From assembly GCF_016239305.1 (NCBI RefSeq), contig NZ_JAEHOQ010000008.1:1-64000 (forward strand): 64,000 bases of DNA. The letters run 5' to 3'. Below, piece after piece: positions 54,206-64,000 of the stretch; position 1 is the stretch's first letter, and each line of letters starts with the position of its first letter. The notes below the pieces were generated by a model. The model made no database searches, had not been told where the DNA came from, and worked only from the letters and a program-made list of their open reading frames with translations. A program made the position numbers and the translations under genes. The stretch comes from Proteus vulgaris. Lineage in GTDB: Bacteria > Pseudomonadota > Gammaproteobacteria > Enterobacterales > Enterobacteriaceae.

Positions 54206-55849
54206 ATGTCCAACAGTTTAATTAATACAGCGATGAGCGGACTTAATGCGGCACAAGCTGCGATGAGCACTGTGAGTAATAACATCGCTAACCAAAATGT
54301 AAAATGGTACAACCGTCAAATGACTGTTTTTAATGAAAACAGCGGCACAATGACCGGTAATGGTTATATCGGTAATGGTGTTAATGTTAGCCGTATTCAT
54401 CGTGAGTATAACGAATTTCTTGCCGGTCAAATGAACCGTGCAATGTCAAAACAAAGTGCACTTAATAGTTATACCCAAAATATCTCACAAATTAATGATT
54501 TGTTAGCAGATAAAGGGAATGATGTTTCAAGTGCTATTGACGAATTTTTTACCAGCTTACCAAATGTAACTAATAACGCAGAAGACAACCCTGCGCGTAC
54601 AACGGTAATTGGTAAAGCAGAAGCAATGGTCAATATGTTTGCTAAAGCAGACCAATCATTGCGTGATCTAGAAAAAGATATTAATAGTCAGGTGACAAAT
54701 ACCTCTAAAAATATCAATGAATATACAAAACAGATCGCAAAACTAAATAACGAAATTAGTCGCTCTAAAGGCTTTAATGGCGCTGATCCTAACGACTTAT
54801 TAGATCAACGTGATCGTCTAATTCAAGAACTAAACACACTGGTTGATGTTCAAGTGACTCAACAGGATGGTGGTTTTGTTAACGTCACATTTGCTAATGG
54901 TTTGCCATTAGTATCTGGTACTCGCTCTTATGAAGTTTCTGCTATTCCATCAAGTAAAAATAGCGAACGCCTTGTTATTGGTTATAGCAACGGTATTGAT
55001 GAAGTTCGTGAAGTGGATGCAAAACGTATTAAAGGTGGCGAACTGGGCGGTGCTTATCGTAGTCGTGAAGAAGTGTTAGATCCAAGCCGTAACCAATTAA
55101 ATCAATTAGCGTTAGTGTTAGGCGATCAATTTAATAAACAACATGAGCAAGGTTTTGATTTAAATGGCGACAAAGGTGAAAAATTCTTTGACCTTGGTGG
55201 CGCACATGTCATGCCTAACGGTAAAAATAAAGGCAATGCTAATTTTACTGTTGAATATACAGATACTAAAGAAGTGAAAGCGGCTGATTATACTGTTAAA
55301 TATGACGGTAGTAAGTGGAATGTTACGGTAGAGCCGGGTGGTCGTAAAGTTAATGCCACATTTGATGCAAAAAAACAAGAACTGACCTTTGAAGGGATGA
55401 ATATCAAAATCAATGGTACAGCACAAAAAGACGATTCTATTATTGTTCAATCTGTAGGTAATGTGATTGCAGATATGAAAGTGGCGGTAACTGATCCTAG
55501 TAAAATTGCAGCTGCTGGATCTAAAGATACTGGCCCAAGTGACAACGAAAACATGAAAAAATTGTTTGAGTTACCCGATGAAAAAATCATTGATGGTAAA
55601 ACGACAATTGCGGGTGGCTATGGTTCACTGATCAGTATGGTCGGTAATAAAGTGAATACCGCTCAAGTTGACTTTGATGCTCAGGTTTCTATCACTAAAA
55701 GTATTGTCGAACAACAACAGTCTGTTTCTGGTGTGAACTTGGATGAAGAGTACGGTGAGATGTATCGCATTCAAGAATACTACATGGCAAATGCAAAAGT
55801 TATTCAAACTGCAAACAGTATGTTTGATGCGATTATGCAAGTTTTCTAA
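54206..55849 (+). CDS. flgK: FlgK, hook-filament junction protein 1
   Basis: A 547-residue junction protein exported with the FlgN chaperone. N-terminal MSNSLINTAMSGLNAAQAAM and SNNIANQNVKWYNRQM; C-terminal VDFDAQVSITKSIVEQQQSV and MANAKVIQTANSMFDAIMQV. GTAAAAGGAT lies upstream. No sigma28 promoter was recognised in the 117-base gap before it, although flgKL is usually class 2 and class 3. Confidence 0.96.
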   Translation: MSNSLINTAMSGLNAAQAAMSTVSNNIANQNVKWYNRQMTVFNENSGTMTGNGYIGNGVNVSRIHREYNEFLAGQMNRAMSKQSALNSYTQNISQINDLLADKGNDVSSAIDEFFTSLPNVTNNAEDNPARTTVIGKAEAMVNMFAKADQSLRDLEKDINSQVTNTSKNINEYTKQIAKLNNEISRSKGFNGADPNDLLDQRDRLIQELNTLVDVQVTQQDGGFVNVTFANGLPLVSGTRSYEVSAIPSSKNSERLVIGYSNGIDEVREVDAKRIKGGELGGAYRSREEVLDPSRNQLNQLALVLGDQFNKQHEQGFDLNGDKGEKFFDLGGAHVMPNGKNKGNANFTVEYTDTKEVKAADYTVKYDGSKWNVTVEPGGRKVNATFDAKKQELTFEGMNIKINGTAQKDDSIIVQSVGNVIADMKVAVTDPSKIAAAGSKDTGPSDNENMKKLFELPDEKIIDGKTTIAGGYGSLISMVGNKVNTAQVDFDAQVSITKSIVEQQQSVSGVNLDEEYGEMYRIQEYYMANAKVIQTANSMFDAIMQVF

Positions 55850-55880
55850 GTAACCCTTCATCAGAATAAGGAATATCACT

Positions 55881-56825
55881 GTGCGTTTAAGTTCAAATCA
55901 AATTTTTAGCCAGCGAGTGGACAATATCACCAGTTCACAAAGCAAATGGATGACTGAAGGAAATAAAATCTCCAGTGGTCGTCGTGTTGAAAAGCCATCA
56001 GATGATCCAATGGCGGCTTCTCAAGCGGTAATGGTGAAACAATCTGAATCTCGTAACCAGCAGTATGCGACAGCGCGTGGATTTGCAAAAAACAGTATGT
56101 CTTTGCAAATGAGCTTAGCAAGCCAAATGGTTAATATTACAACTAAAATCCAAGAAACACTGGTTGCCGCAGGTAATGATGCAACATTAAGTGATGAAGA
56201 CCGTTCATCTTTGGCTGATCAATTACAAGGTTTAAAAGATCAGCTAGTAGGTATTGGCAACACAAAAGATGGTGTGGGTCGTTATATTTTTGCAGGTTTC
56301 CAATCAGATAAACCACCTTTTGTCGCTGATGCAACAGGTAAAATCACCTATCAAGGTGGTGATAAACAAATTACCCAAAAAGTAGATAGCAATATTGAAA
56401 TGGTCACTAACTTCACTGGGATCGAAACATTACAATCTTCAGGTAGTAAAGGGACAGCTCCAGATATTTTTGAAGCATTAGATGGTGCTATCACTGCATT
56501 ACGTGAACCTTTAACAGGTAAACCACAAGCTGATCGTGATGCAGCATTAGAAAAAATTGATGAAGCAAACCGTGTTAACCGTGCAACGTTAAATAACATT
56601 TCAAGTGTAGAAGCTAAATTAGGTTTACAACTTCAAGAGCTTGATAACTTAGATGATTTAGGTGCAGATACTTCTTTAAGAAATGCAAAACGTTTAAGCG
56701 AATTACGCGATTTAGACTGGACACAAGCGATTTCAGATTATTACCAAGAAGAGTCTGTATTACAGGCTTCTTATAAAGTCTTTAACGACATGAAAGATAT
56801 GTCGATGTTCAAAATGTATCGCTAA
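55881..56825 (+). CDS. flgL: FlgL, hook-filament junction protein 3
   Basis: A 314-residue flagellin-like junction protein. N-terminal MRLSSNQIFSQRVDNITSSQ and GRRVEKPSDDPMAASQAV; C-terminal DYYQEESVLQASYKVFNDMK. GTG start, AAGGAA upstream. Last gene of the flgB-L run; a strong terminator follows. Confidence 0.96.
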   Translation: MRLSSNQIFSQRVDNITSSQSKWMTEGNKISSGRRVEKPSDDPMAASQAVMVKQSESRNQQYATARGFAKNSMSLQMSLASQMVNITTKIQETLVAAGNDATLSDEDRSSLADQLQGLKDQLVGIGNTKDGVGRYIFAGFQSDKPPFVADATGKITYQGGDKQITQKVDSNIEMVTNFTGIETLQSSGSKGTAPDIFEALDGAITALREPLTGKPQADRDAALEKIDEANRVNRATLNNISSVEAKLGLQLQELDNLDDLGADTSLRNAKRLSELRDLDWTQAISDYYQEESVLQASYKVFNDMKDMSMFKMYR

Positions 56826-56859
56826 TTATTGCACTATAGCTTTAAACTATTTTGATATC

Positions 56860-56892
56860 TCCCCTGATATTGGTTTATCAGGGGATTTTTTT
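56860..56892 (+). terminator. Terminator of flgKL
   Basis: TCCCCTGATA with TATCAGGGGA, a 10-bp perfect stem, loop TTGGTT, then seven T. Confidence 0.95.
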
Positions 56893-56917
56893 ATTTATTA
56901 AATAAAACAAAGTAAAC

Positions 56918-57657
<740 letters not shown>

Positions 57658-57670
57658 ATCACGCCTCCTT

Positions 57671-57688
57671 GTATAGCAATTGGTATAC
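57671..57688. promoter_or_regulatory. Candidate operator of the toxin-antitoxin pair
   Basis: GTATAGCAATTGGTATAC is an 18-base palindrome with one mismatched pair, 14 bases upstream of the antitoxin ATG and just before its ribosome binding site. TATACC within it could serve as the -10. Confidence 0.6.
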
Positions 57689-57788
57689 GTTGATTGTAGA
57701 ATAAATAAACAACATTGGCTACAAAAAGCGGATTTATTTTAATTGGATGGCTTAAAAATAAACAATGAAACGTTAATAATCTGAAACC

Positions 57789-58571
57789 TCAAGAAACCAA
57801 CTGCTGCAATATCAATGTAATGCGATTAAACGTATCGCTAAAGACGCGCTCTGTAAATACAGGCAATGCAGGCATAATCATTGATAATGCTAACATACCA
57901 ATAGTCAGCGTAAGCGGGAAACCAACCACAAAGACAGAAAGCTGTGGTGTCATACGGTTTAGAATACCTAATGAAAGGTTAAGAACGAGGAGTAGGGTGA
58001 TTAATGGCATGGCTAGCATCATACCGTTAATAAATATTGAGCCACCACTTTGAACTAAAGTAAGAATACCCAATGAATTAAAAGTCTGATTTCCAATAGG
58101 AACTACATAGAATGTATCAACTAATATTGATATTAACCATAAATGACCATCAAAAACCATAAATAATAGCATTGTCAGCATATTAAAAATACGTGCCAAA
58201 ATAGGCATATTAGGGCCACCTGATGGATCGACGAACGTGGCGAATGAAAGCCCCATTTGTAAACCAATCACTTCACCGGCATGACGAACAGAAGCGAATG
58301 CCAACTGCATTGATAACCCTAGAATTGTACCAATCAAAATTTGTTGCAACAGAACCCAAAAGGCAATAATCGAGAATAGAGGCACATTGCTTTGTGGTAA
58401 ACCGGGTGCGACTAATGCGGTTATCAAAAAGGCGAGTGCAATGCGAAATTTCTTCGGTGTCTGCTTTTCACTAAATAGCGGTGCAGTACTAAACAGTGCA
58501 AGAATACGCACAAATGGCCAGAAAAAATCACTAATGTAGCCGTTAAGCATTTCACTGGTCAGAGTTATCAT
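57789..58571 (-). CDS. fliR: FliR, flagellar export gate protein
   Basis: A 260-residue inner-membrane subunit of the FliPQR export channel with several hydrophobic segments. FSTAPLFSEKQTPKKFRIAL, QQILIGTILGLSMQLAFASV and GLQMGLSFATFVDPSGG are typical. ATG 58571 gives the normal length; an upstream extension to 58646 runs through fliQ and is rejected. Last gene of fliLMNOPQR, 131 bases before the toxin-antitoxin genes. Confidence 0.96.
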   Translation of the reverse strand: MITLTSEMLNGYISDFFWPFVRILALFSTAPLFSEKQTPKKFRIALAFLITALVAPGLPQSNVPLFSIIAFWVLLQQILIGTILGLSMQLAFASVRHAGEVIGLQMGLSFATFVDPSGGPNMPILARIFNMLTMLLFMVFDGHLWLISILVDTFYVVPIGNQTFNSLGILTLVQSGGSIFINGMMLAMPLITLLLVLNLSLGILNRMTPQLSVFVVGFPLTLTIGMLALSMIMPALPVFTERVFSDTFNRITLILQQLVS

Positions 58572-58576
58572 TGCAA

Positions 58577-58846
58577 TTAACCAATCATCCCTGGAATACC
58601 CGTAAATAAGTTGCGCATATAATCTAATAGCAAACTTAACATCCAAGGGCCAGCCACTAAAATAGCCGCTAATACAGCTAGAATTTTAGGGATAAACGAT
58701 AATGTCATTTCATTTATCTGTGTTGCTGCTTGAAGCATACTGATCACAAGACCGGTCACAAGTGCTGACAACAAAAGAGGGCCTGCGAGTGATAAAGCGA
58801 TTTTCATCGCTTCTGTGCCCAGTGCTAAGACGGATTCTGGTGTCAT
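58577..58846 (-). CDS. fliQ: FliQ, flagellar export gate protein
   Basis: An 89-residue protein with two membrane helices, MTPESVLALGTEAMKIAL and SMLQAATQINEMTLSFIPKI being conserved. Same length as in E. coli. Five bases before fliR and 15 after fliP. Confidence 0.97.
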   Translation of the reverse strand: MTPESVLALGTEAMKIALSLAGPLLLSALVTGLVISMLQAATQINEMTLSFIPKILAVLAAILVAGPWMLSLLLDYMRNLFTGIPGMIG

Positions 58847-58861
58847 TGATTTACCTCAGCG

Positions 58862-59632
58862 CTAATTAAAAAAGCTTTGTGCAAGTGAGCCCAGTATTAA
58901 TTGCCAACCATCAACTAAAACAAAAAGCATGAGTTTAAAAGGCAATGAGACTGTTGCAGGGGGCACCATCATCATACCGAGCGCCATTAATACACTGGCA
59001 ACGACTAAGTCGATGATAAGAAAAGGAATGAAAATCATAAAACCAATTTGAAATGCGGTTTTTAGTTCACTGGTGATATAGGCAGGAACTAGAATACGCA
59101 TAGGTACACTTTCGCGTGTTTCAAATGCTGGGGCATCTGCAAGGCGTGCAAATAGAGCTAAATCTGTTTCGCGCGTTTGTTGCATCATAAATTCACGCAG
59201 GGGTTTTGAACCATTGTCTAATGCTTGCTCAAAGGTAATTTGATCTTCAGTAAATGGCATATAGGCATCTTGATAAATTTTATCAAATACAGGCGCCATA
59301 ATGAAAAAGGTCATAAACAACGCTAGACCAAGAACAACTTGGTTCGGTGGTGCTGAGGGGGTTCCTAATGCATTACGTAATAATCCTAATACGATGATAA
59401 TCCGTGTAAAACTGGTCATCATCAGCAAAACAGCAGGAATAAAGCCTAATGCTGTAATGAAGATTAAGGTTTGTACTGGCAGTGACCAACTTTGACCACC
59501 CCCCGGTAATGATTGTGTAATAACACTCGGAAACTGAGCAAACGCACTGGTTGGGAACAAGACTAAAACCAGTACACTAGCGAAGAGACGCCAACGCGTT
59601 AATGCGTTAAAAAAAGTGACACACTGATGCAT
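58862..59632 (-). CDS. fliP: FliP, flagellar export gate protein
   Basis: A 256-residue inner-membrane export channel subunit with a cleavable N-terminal signal (ending SAFAQ near residue 33). [20 protein letters not shown] and [20 protein letters not shown] are FliP signatures. Its ATG overlaps the fliO stop by one base (TAATG). Confidence 0.97.
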   Translation of the reverse strand: MHQCVTFFNALTRWRLFASVLVLVLFPTSAFAQFPSVITQSLPGGGQSWSLPVQTLIFITALGFIPAVLLMMTSFTRIIIVLGLLRNALGTPSAPPNQVVLGLALFMTFFIMAPVFDKIYQDAYMPFTEDQITFEQALDNGSKPLREFMMQQTRETDLALFARLADAPAFETRESVPMRILVPAYITSELKTAFQIGFMIFIPFLIIDLVVASVLMALGMMMVPPATVSLPFKLMLFVLVDGWQLILGSLAQSFFN

Positions 59633-60078
59633 TATGAGTTGCCTTTATCTCGCTTTAGCGTTTTTTGTAATAATTGAGTAAACAATGGCGATGTAGATGA
59701 TGTTGTCGCTTCCTGCGAGGCTTTTTCAGGGATAGGTAACTTATGTAACAGATTTATCTGCGATGATGTTACCCCTAATACAAGCCATTCCTGTTCAATT
59801 TCAACAACAACTACACGTTCTTTTGCACCTAATGAACAACTTGCCTTAACGTTAAGTTGTGTTGTCGCTCCTTTTAGTGAGCCACGAGCAAAGCCAAAAC
59901 GGCGAAATAGCCACATAGCGATAATAATAAGAACGATAATGCCCGCAAGCGCCGTGCTGACTTGAGCAAGGCTTTGACCTACAGGCAATGGTTGTGTAGG
60001 TGTTTGAACTGTCTGTGTTGTAGCGGGCGCGGTAGTATTTACCGCACCTTGGCTGGAAAAGGAAGGAAGCTGTTCCAT
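59632..60078 (-). CDS. fliO: FliO, flagellar export assembly protein
   Basis: A 148-residue protein that helps FliP assemble. A Thr/Gln/Pro-rich N-terminus leads to one membrane segment at about 43-60 ([20 protein letters not shown]), then a small cytoplasmic domain ([20 protein letters not shown]). Four bases after fliN ends. Confidence 0.93.
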   Translation of the reverse strand: MEQLPSFSSQGAVNTTAPATTQTVQTPTQPLPVGQSLAQVSTALAGIIVLIIIAMWLFRRFGFARGSLKGATTQLNVKASCSLGAKERVVVVEIEQEWLVLGVTSSQINLLHKLPIPEKASQEATTSSTSPLFTQLLQKTLKRDKGNS

Positions 60079-60081
60079 AAA

Positions 60082-60492
60082 TTAACGGCTCAGACGGCGC
60101 ATACGTTCTGATGGCGTAATAATATCGGTAATACGAATACCGTATTTATCAGAAACAACGACAACTTCGCCTTGAGCAATTAAATAGCCATTGATAAGGA
60201 TATCAAGAGGCTCACCAGCTAAACCATCCAGTGAAACGACAGAACCTTGAGACAGGCTGAGTAATTTTTTAATGGTCATTTTGGTGCGACCTAACTCTAC
60301 CGTTAATTTGACAGGAATATCCATGATCAAATTAATATCGGATAGATGATTAAGCGTATCGTCTTCAGGTAAAAGATGTTCAAATAAATCGGAACTATTA
60401 TCCTGGCTTTTCCCAGTTTGCTGTTCCATTGCATCAGCCCACATATCCTCAGCCGATTGTGAATTATCAGTTGGGCGATTTGCATCACTCAT
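60082..60492 (-). CDS. fliN: FliN, flagellar switch (C-ring) protein
   Basis: A 136-residue C-ring subunit with a SpoA domain at the C-terminus (DIPVKLTVELGRTKMTIKKL, then YGIRITDIITPSERMRRLSR). The variable acidic N-terminus is normal for the family. ATG 60492 overlaps the fliM end by eight bases. Confidence 0.96.
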   Translation of the reverse strand: MSDANRPTDNSQSAEDMWADAMEQQTGKSQDNSSDLFEHLLPEDDTLNHLSDINLIMDIPVKLTVELGRTKMTIKKLLSLSQGSVVSLDGLAGEPLDILINGYLIAQGEVVVVSDKYGIRITDIITPSERMRRLSR

Positions 60493-61513
60493 TGGTTTGT
60501 TCCTCATCCAGAGCGTTTAAAACAGGGTTAATTAGGTGTTCAACACGAAGGGCATATTGCCCATTTACTGTACCGTATTGGCTTGTTAATACGGGCACAC
60601 CATCAACATGTGCAATCAATCTTTCTGGTTTATCAATAGGGATAACGTCCCCTTCTTTAAGTGTAAGCACTTTTGATAAACGCAGTGGGATGTCAGTAAA
60701 GTTTGCGACCAGTTCAAGTTCTGAATGCTGAACCTGGTTGACTAAACTATCTAACCAAACCCCATCTTCTTGACGAACATTTTCAATTGGTGGGTTGATC
60801 AGTCGTTCACGTAACGGTTCAATCATGGCAAATGGAATACAAATGCTAAATTCCCCGACCATTGAACCGATCTCTACCTGAAAAGGTGTCGTAACAACAA
60901 TGTCATTCGGTGATGAGGTGATATTGGTAAATTTTACCTGCATCTCAGAACGAACATATTCAACTTGAATTTTGAAAATGGAATCCCAAGCATCACGGTA
61001 GGCATCAAGTGCCAATTTCAACATTTTGTTGATGATCCGCTGCTCTGTGTTGGTAAATTCACGTCCTTCCACAGGGATTGGAAAACGGCCATCACCACCA
61101 AACAGGTTATCTACCGCGATATAAACCAGATTAGGTTCAAAGGTAAATAACGCGGTTCCTCGTAACGGTTTTAAATGCACCAAATTAAGATTCGTTGGTA
61201 CAGGTAAATTACGAGCAAAGTCGTGATATGGGTGAATTTTAACGCCACCAACAGTAATATCAGGGCTCCGACGGAGCATGTTAAATAGCCCCATACGGAA
61301 TTGACGCGCAAAGCGTTCGTTAATGATTTCTAACGATTGTAAACGTTCCCGAACCACACGACGTTGCGTGTTGGGGTCATAAGGCTGAATATCCGGTTCA
61401 TTCGGATCCTTCGCTATCGCAGGTTCCCTGTTCGCGCTTTTGGCGTCGTCACCTGATGTGTCATCATTCAGCAGAGCATCAATCTCTGCCTGTGAAAGGA
61501 TATTATCGCTCAT
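60485..61513 (-). CDS. fliM: FliM, flagellar switch protein
   Basis: A 342-residue C-ring protein that receives CheY-P. The CheY-binding N-terminal peptide is LSQAEIDALLND; the middle has the FliG-binding domain (RNLPVPTNLNLVHLKPLRG) and the C-terminus a SpoA domain (GDVIPIDKPERLIAHVDGVP). Six bases after fliL. Confidence 0.97.
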   Translation of the reverse strand: MSDNILSQAEIDALLNDDTSGDDAKSANREPAIAKDPNEPDIQPYDPNTQRRVVRERLQSLEIINERFARQFRMGLFNMLRRSPDITVGGVKIHPYHDFARNLPVPTNLNLVHLKPLRGTALFTFEPNLVYIAVDNLFGGDGRFPIPVEGREFTNTEQRIINKMLKLALDAYRDAWDSIFKIQVEYVRSEMQVKFTNITSSPNDIVVTTPFQVEIGSMVGEFSICIPFAMIEPLRERLINPPIENVRQEDGVWLDSLVNQVQHSELELVANFTDIPLRLSKVLTLKEGDVIPIDKPERLIAHVDGVPVLTSQYGTVNGQYALRVEHLINPVLNALDEEQTNE

Positions 61514-61518
61514 AATGA

Positions 61519-62001
61519 TTATCGCAGAATAAACGTGGTAAACAGTACATCGGAGAGGATCTGTTCAGATTCTCCCGGTACGAGAGTCGGTCTCAGCGCT
61601 TCTTTTACATCCGTCATTAGCTGGAGTTTTCCATTGTCTGTCGCAAGCTTGTTAGCTTGTTGACGAGAAAGCAGTAATAACAAGCGGCTACGAACTTCTG
61701 GTAAATAATCATGTAGACGCTTACGAGTGTCTTCATTATGCAATCTTAGTGTGATCCCTATGTAGAGCACTCTGTCTAAGTGTTCCTCGTCATCAATTAG
61801 ATTTACCGTAAAGGGCTCTAATGACATAAAAACGGGTGCTGGTATAACTTTTTGCTGACTAGTGCCCGCTGAACCTGATTTAGCATGCTTCAATGCCCAC
61901 CAACTATATCCACCGAATGCCGCTGCAATAATGGCGATCACCAATAATACGATGATCAGAATTAAGCTATAGCTTTTACGTTCATTGCTGTAATTAGACA
62001 T
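61519..62001 (-). CDS. fliL: FliL, stator-associated flagellar protein
   Basis: A 160-residue inner-membrane protein with one membrane helix (about residues 12-34) and a periplasmic FliL domain (LEPFTVNLIDDEEHLDRVLY, ending LSDVLFTTFILR). It is thought to ring and stabilise the stator; in Proteus mirabilis fliL mutants show altered surface sensing and swarmer elongation. First gene of fliLMNOPQR; a 177-base gap with a hairpin separates it from fliK. Confidence 0.96.
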   Translation of the reverse strand: MSNYSNERKSYSLILIIVLLVIAIIAAAFGGYSWWALKHAKSGSAGTSQQKVIPAPVFMSLEPFTVNLIDDEEHLDRVLYIGITLRLHNEDTRKRLHDYLPEVRSRLLLLLSRQQANKLATDNGKLQLMTDVKEALRPTLVPGESEQILSDVLFTTFILR

Positions 62002-62178
62002 GGACAGTTAAATTCCTGTTTTGTAGTGGATACGTGTTCACTGTTGTGGACTTCCATATCCATCTAAATCAACCTTAATTATCCCGCTATTTCTGTTTTT
62101 TAATGGCAGAAACAGATAGGGAAAAAACCATTAACTCTTACGTTTATTGACATAGTATGTCCTCCCAATACATTTGTA

Positions 62179-63582
62179 TTAGGCGAAAATATCAACTCCA
62201 CCACGAGCAGATGCTAATTCTTGAGGCGTAAGGGTTATCTTTTGTAGTGCCGGTTCAGAGGTTAATTGCATTGAATTACCCTCTCTTCCTTGATGATTAT
62301 CGGCACCATCTCCACTAAATTGAGAGGAATCTGACATATTTTGTTGTTGCCAACTGTCATTGGTGTCGCTAGACACATGACTTTGCGTGAGCTGGATCCC
62401 ATTTTCAGAGAGTGCTTGACGCAATTGATGCATGGCATTTTCTAATACAGAACGAACTTGACCATTTTGTGACGCAAGGTGTAACTGTGCCTGTCCATCT
62501 TCTATTTTCATGCGAATATGCAATGAACCTAGCTCTTCAGGATGTAAACGTAACTCAGCTTTCTGTAAACCATTACGGCTAAACATGACAATTTGCTGAT
62601 TAAGTTGTTGTTGCCACTCAGGCGTTCCCACTTGTGCATTTAAAACCTGTGTAGCCATCGGTGAAAATTGCATTTGTGGTTGTGTCGATGAGTGAGCATG
62701 GCCCGTAATACCTTGTGAAGCAAAAGAAGATGAGTTAGAGAGCGTGTTGTGAAGGTCGCTTTCTGTAACGCGGTTACCTGTCACTATTTGCTGTGCAACA
62801 TTATCTGCCAATTTTGCATTTGCAATTTGCTTATCGCCATTTAGTAATGCATTCACTTTTTCTGCTGTTGGCGTTAAAAGTGTTGCGATGCTATCTACTT
62901 TTTTTGCAGAAGGCTTTTCTGTTTGATTAGCACCGATAAGTGTACTTTCTGTTGCTAATGTCGCTGTCTCTGGACGTAGCTGGGCTAACAAGGACTTTTC
63001 ATCTGATTTAGATAGATTAAGCTTGTCGGTAAGGTTGAAGTCCGACATATCGTTATCTTTTGAAATAGTACGTGCTAACGAGGTTAAACCTTCGTCACGT
63101 TTAACTGATTGAGGCTGTTGTAATGCTTGAGTCAGTTGTTCTGAAGGAAGGGTAAGACGTTTTAATCCAGGTAGCCCTGCTAGCTGAACAGGAAGTTCAG
63201 CAACCATCTCTTCTGCTGACATTAATGCAGAGGCAGTTTTATTTTCAATAATCGCTACAAATTGTTCATTATCAGGCAATGTAAGCGTGAGTTGAGATGC
63301 ATCTAAAGAAGGTTCTTTTGTCACGTTTAACTCGGCAAAAACAGACGCTAGATGACTATCGTCTTCTTTTGTTTTGTCTTCATCTGAGTGTGAGTGTGTT
63401 TTATTCTCTTTGGTAGAATGGTTTGTGATATTGGCTGTCTTTTTATCACCCTGTGCTTGTTGGGGTTGAGAACCCAAAAGCTGAGCGAAAGTCGGGGCAT
63501 TATCACCGGGTTGGCTCTGTGTAGCAGATGCCGTTCCCGGGGAGGTTGCAGCGACATCCATGGTCAGAAGCGTTATCTCCAT
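62179..63582 (-). CDS. fliK: FliK, hook-length control protein
   Basis: A 467-residue exported ruler protein. The long N-terminal half is Gln/Thr/Ser/Lys-rich with low complexity. The C-terminal Flg_hook domain (QMQFSPMATQVLNAQVGTPE, QKAELRLHPEELGSLHIRMK, SVLENAMHQLRQALSENGIQ) switches FlhB specificity. It is longer than the E. coli protein (375). ATG 63582 overlaps the fliJ stop (TGATG); a TTG at 63585 is also in frame. Confidence 0.95.
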   Translation of the reverse strand: MEITLLTMDVAATSPGTASATQSQPGDNAPTFAQLLGSQPQQAQGDKKTANITNHSTKENKTHSHSDEDKTKEDDSHLASVFAELNVTKEPSLDASQLTLTLPDNEQFVAIIENKTASALMSAEEMVAELPVQLAGLPGLKRLTLPSEQLTQALQQPQSVKRDEGLTSLARTISKDNDMSDFNLTDKLNLSKSDEKSLLAQLRPETATLATESTLIGANQTEKPSAKKVDSIATLLTPTAEKVNALLNGDKQIANAKLADNVAQQIVTGNRVTESDLHNTLSNSSSFASQGITGHAHSSTQPQMQFSPMATQVLNAQVGTPEWQQQLNQQIVMFSRNGLQKAELRLHPEELGSLHIRMKIEDGQAQLHLASQNGQVRSVLENAMHQLRQALSENGIQLTQSHVSSDTNDSWQQQNMSDSSQFSGDGADNHQGREGNSMQLTSEPALQKITLTPQELASARGGVDIFA

Positions 63583-64000
63583 CAAGTTGTTCTCCGTAAA
63601 GTACTACGCTGTGCGTACTCGTCCATTTGTTTCTGTTCAATACGATCGAGATGTCGCTTACGGCTATCTTCGGCACGTTGCTCCAAAGTCTCAAATGCAT
63701 TGAGTCGTTGCTGTTTTTCTCGCCATTGTTCAGTTGCAAGATCGAGTTGCGCCTGCCAATGTTGAAGTTGTTGTTTATGTTGTTCGATAGTCAATTCGAG
63801 CGTTTTGAGAAATTGTTGGTAGTTTTGCCACGATGCTGACGACATTCCCCCTAAATTCAACGTTTCGTTTAGACGTACACGGTATTCATCCTGATACCCA
63901 ATCAACATATTGAGTTGCTGTTCCATTTGTTGATGACTCTGCCGGACCTGAGCCAGTTGAATAGCGGCTTGTTCAGCCGCTGTCTGTGCCAGTTCTCTCA
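63582..64000 (-). CDS. fliJ: FliJ, flagellar export chaperone escort (partial)
   Basis: A coiled-coil cytoplasmic protein that links the FliI ATPase to FlhA. Its N-terminus lies beyond the window: the frame is open to the right edge (RELAQTAAEQAAIQLAQVRQ), and only about the first eight to ten residues appear to be missing. NMLIGYQDEYRVRLNETL and DEYAQRSTLRR match the enteric family. The stop overlaps the fliK start. Confidence 0.94.
   Translation of the reverse strand, partial: RELAQTAAEQAAIQLAQVRQSHQQMEQQLNMLIGYQDEYRVRLNETLNLGGMSSASWQNYQQFLKTLELTIEQHKQQLQHWQAQLDLATEQWREKQQRLNAFETLEQRAEDSRKRHLDRIEQKQMDEYAQRSTLRRTT

Overview
The window looks like the chromosome of an enteric gammaproteobacterium of the Morganellaceae, most likely a Proteus species. 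It is AT-rich and Enterobacterales-like gene pairs are kept (mdtG-lpxL, bssS-pyrC). It carries a ttrRSBCA tetrathionate reductase locus, an ERIC repeat and one long flagellar/chemotaxis cluster. The species cannot be fixed from sequence reading alone.

Left part (1-24.5 kb). A trimeric autotransporter adhesin is followed by a poorly supported small ORF and a hairpin made of two inverted consensus DnaA boxes. Next, on the minus strand, come an acyl-CoA thioesterase, a PhzF-family protein, a POT peptide transporter, mdtG and lpxL. ttrRS diverges from ttrBCA across a 176-bp region with an FNR-like site and a palindrome. After an orphan LuxR-type regulator lie bssS and pyrC, then four tRNA-Asn(GUU) genes on the minus strand. 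Each tRNA has its own sigma70-type promoter and hairpin terminator. An AraC regulator and an mdaB-like oxidoreductase sit between tRNA copies 3 and 4. Then follow a ylaC-like gene, a cold-shock gene, dsrB and an mgtC-family gene. The mgtC leader is long: a PhoP-type box, two candidate short ORFs (one encoding Pro-Pro-Pro), mutually exclusive stems and a terminator-like hairpin.

Middle (24.5-28 kb). About 3.2 kb of very AT-rich DNA has no credible gene. It ends in a flhDC control region laid out as in E. coli: a perfect CRP site, a promoter, an RcsB-type box just after the predicted start, and an approximately 240-nt leader.

Right part (28-64 kb). The flagellar regulon runs flhDC, motAB-cheAW, two chemoreceptor genes, cheRBYZ and flhBA on the plus strand; flgNM and flgA on the minus strand; flgBCDEFGHIJKL on the plus strand; then, on the minus strand, a TacT/TacA-like toxin-antitoxin pair and fliRQPONML, fliK and fliJ (cut by the window edge). 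Near-consensus sigma28 promoters precede the first chemoreceptor gene and flgM. An ERIC element whose left half is present three times in tandem separates flgA from flgMN. Together these genes encode the master regulator, export gate, switch/C-ring, rod-hook-junction proteins, stator and chemosensory pathway. Flagellin, the filament cap, sigma28 and the MS-ring genes are not in the window.
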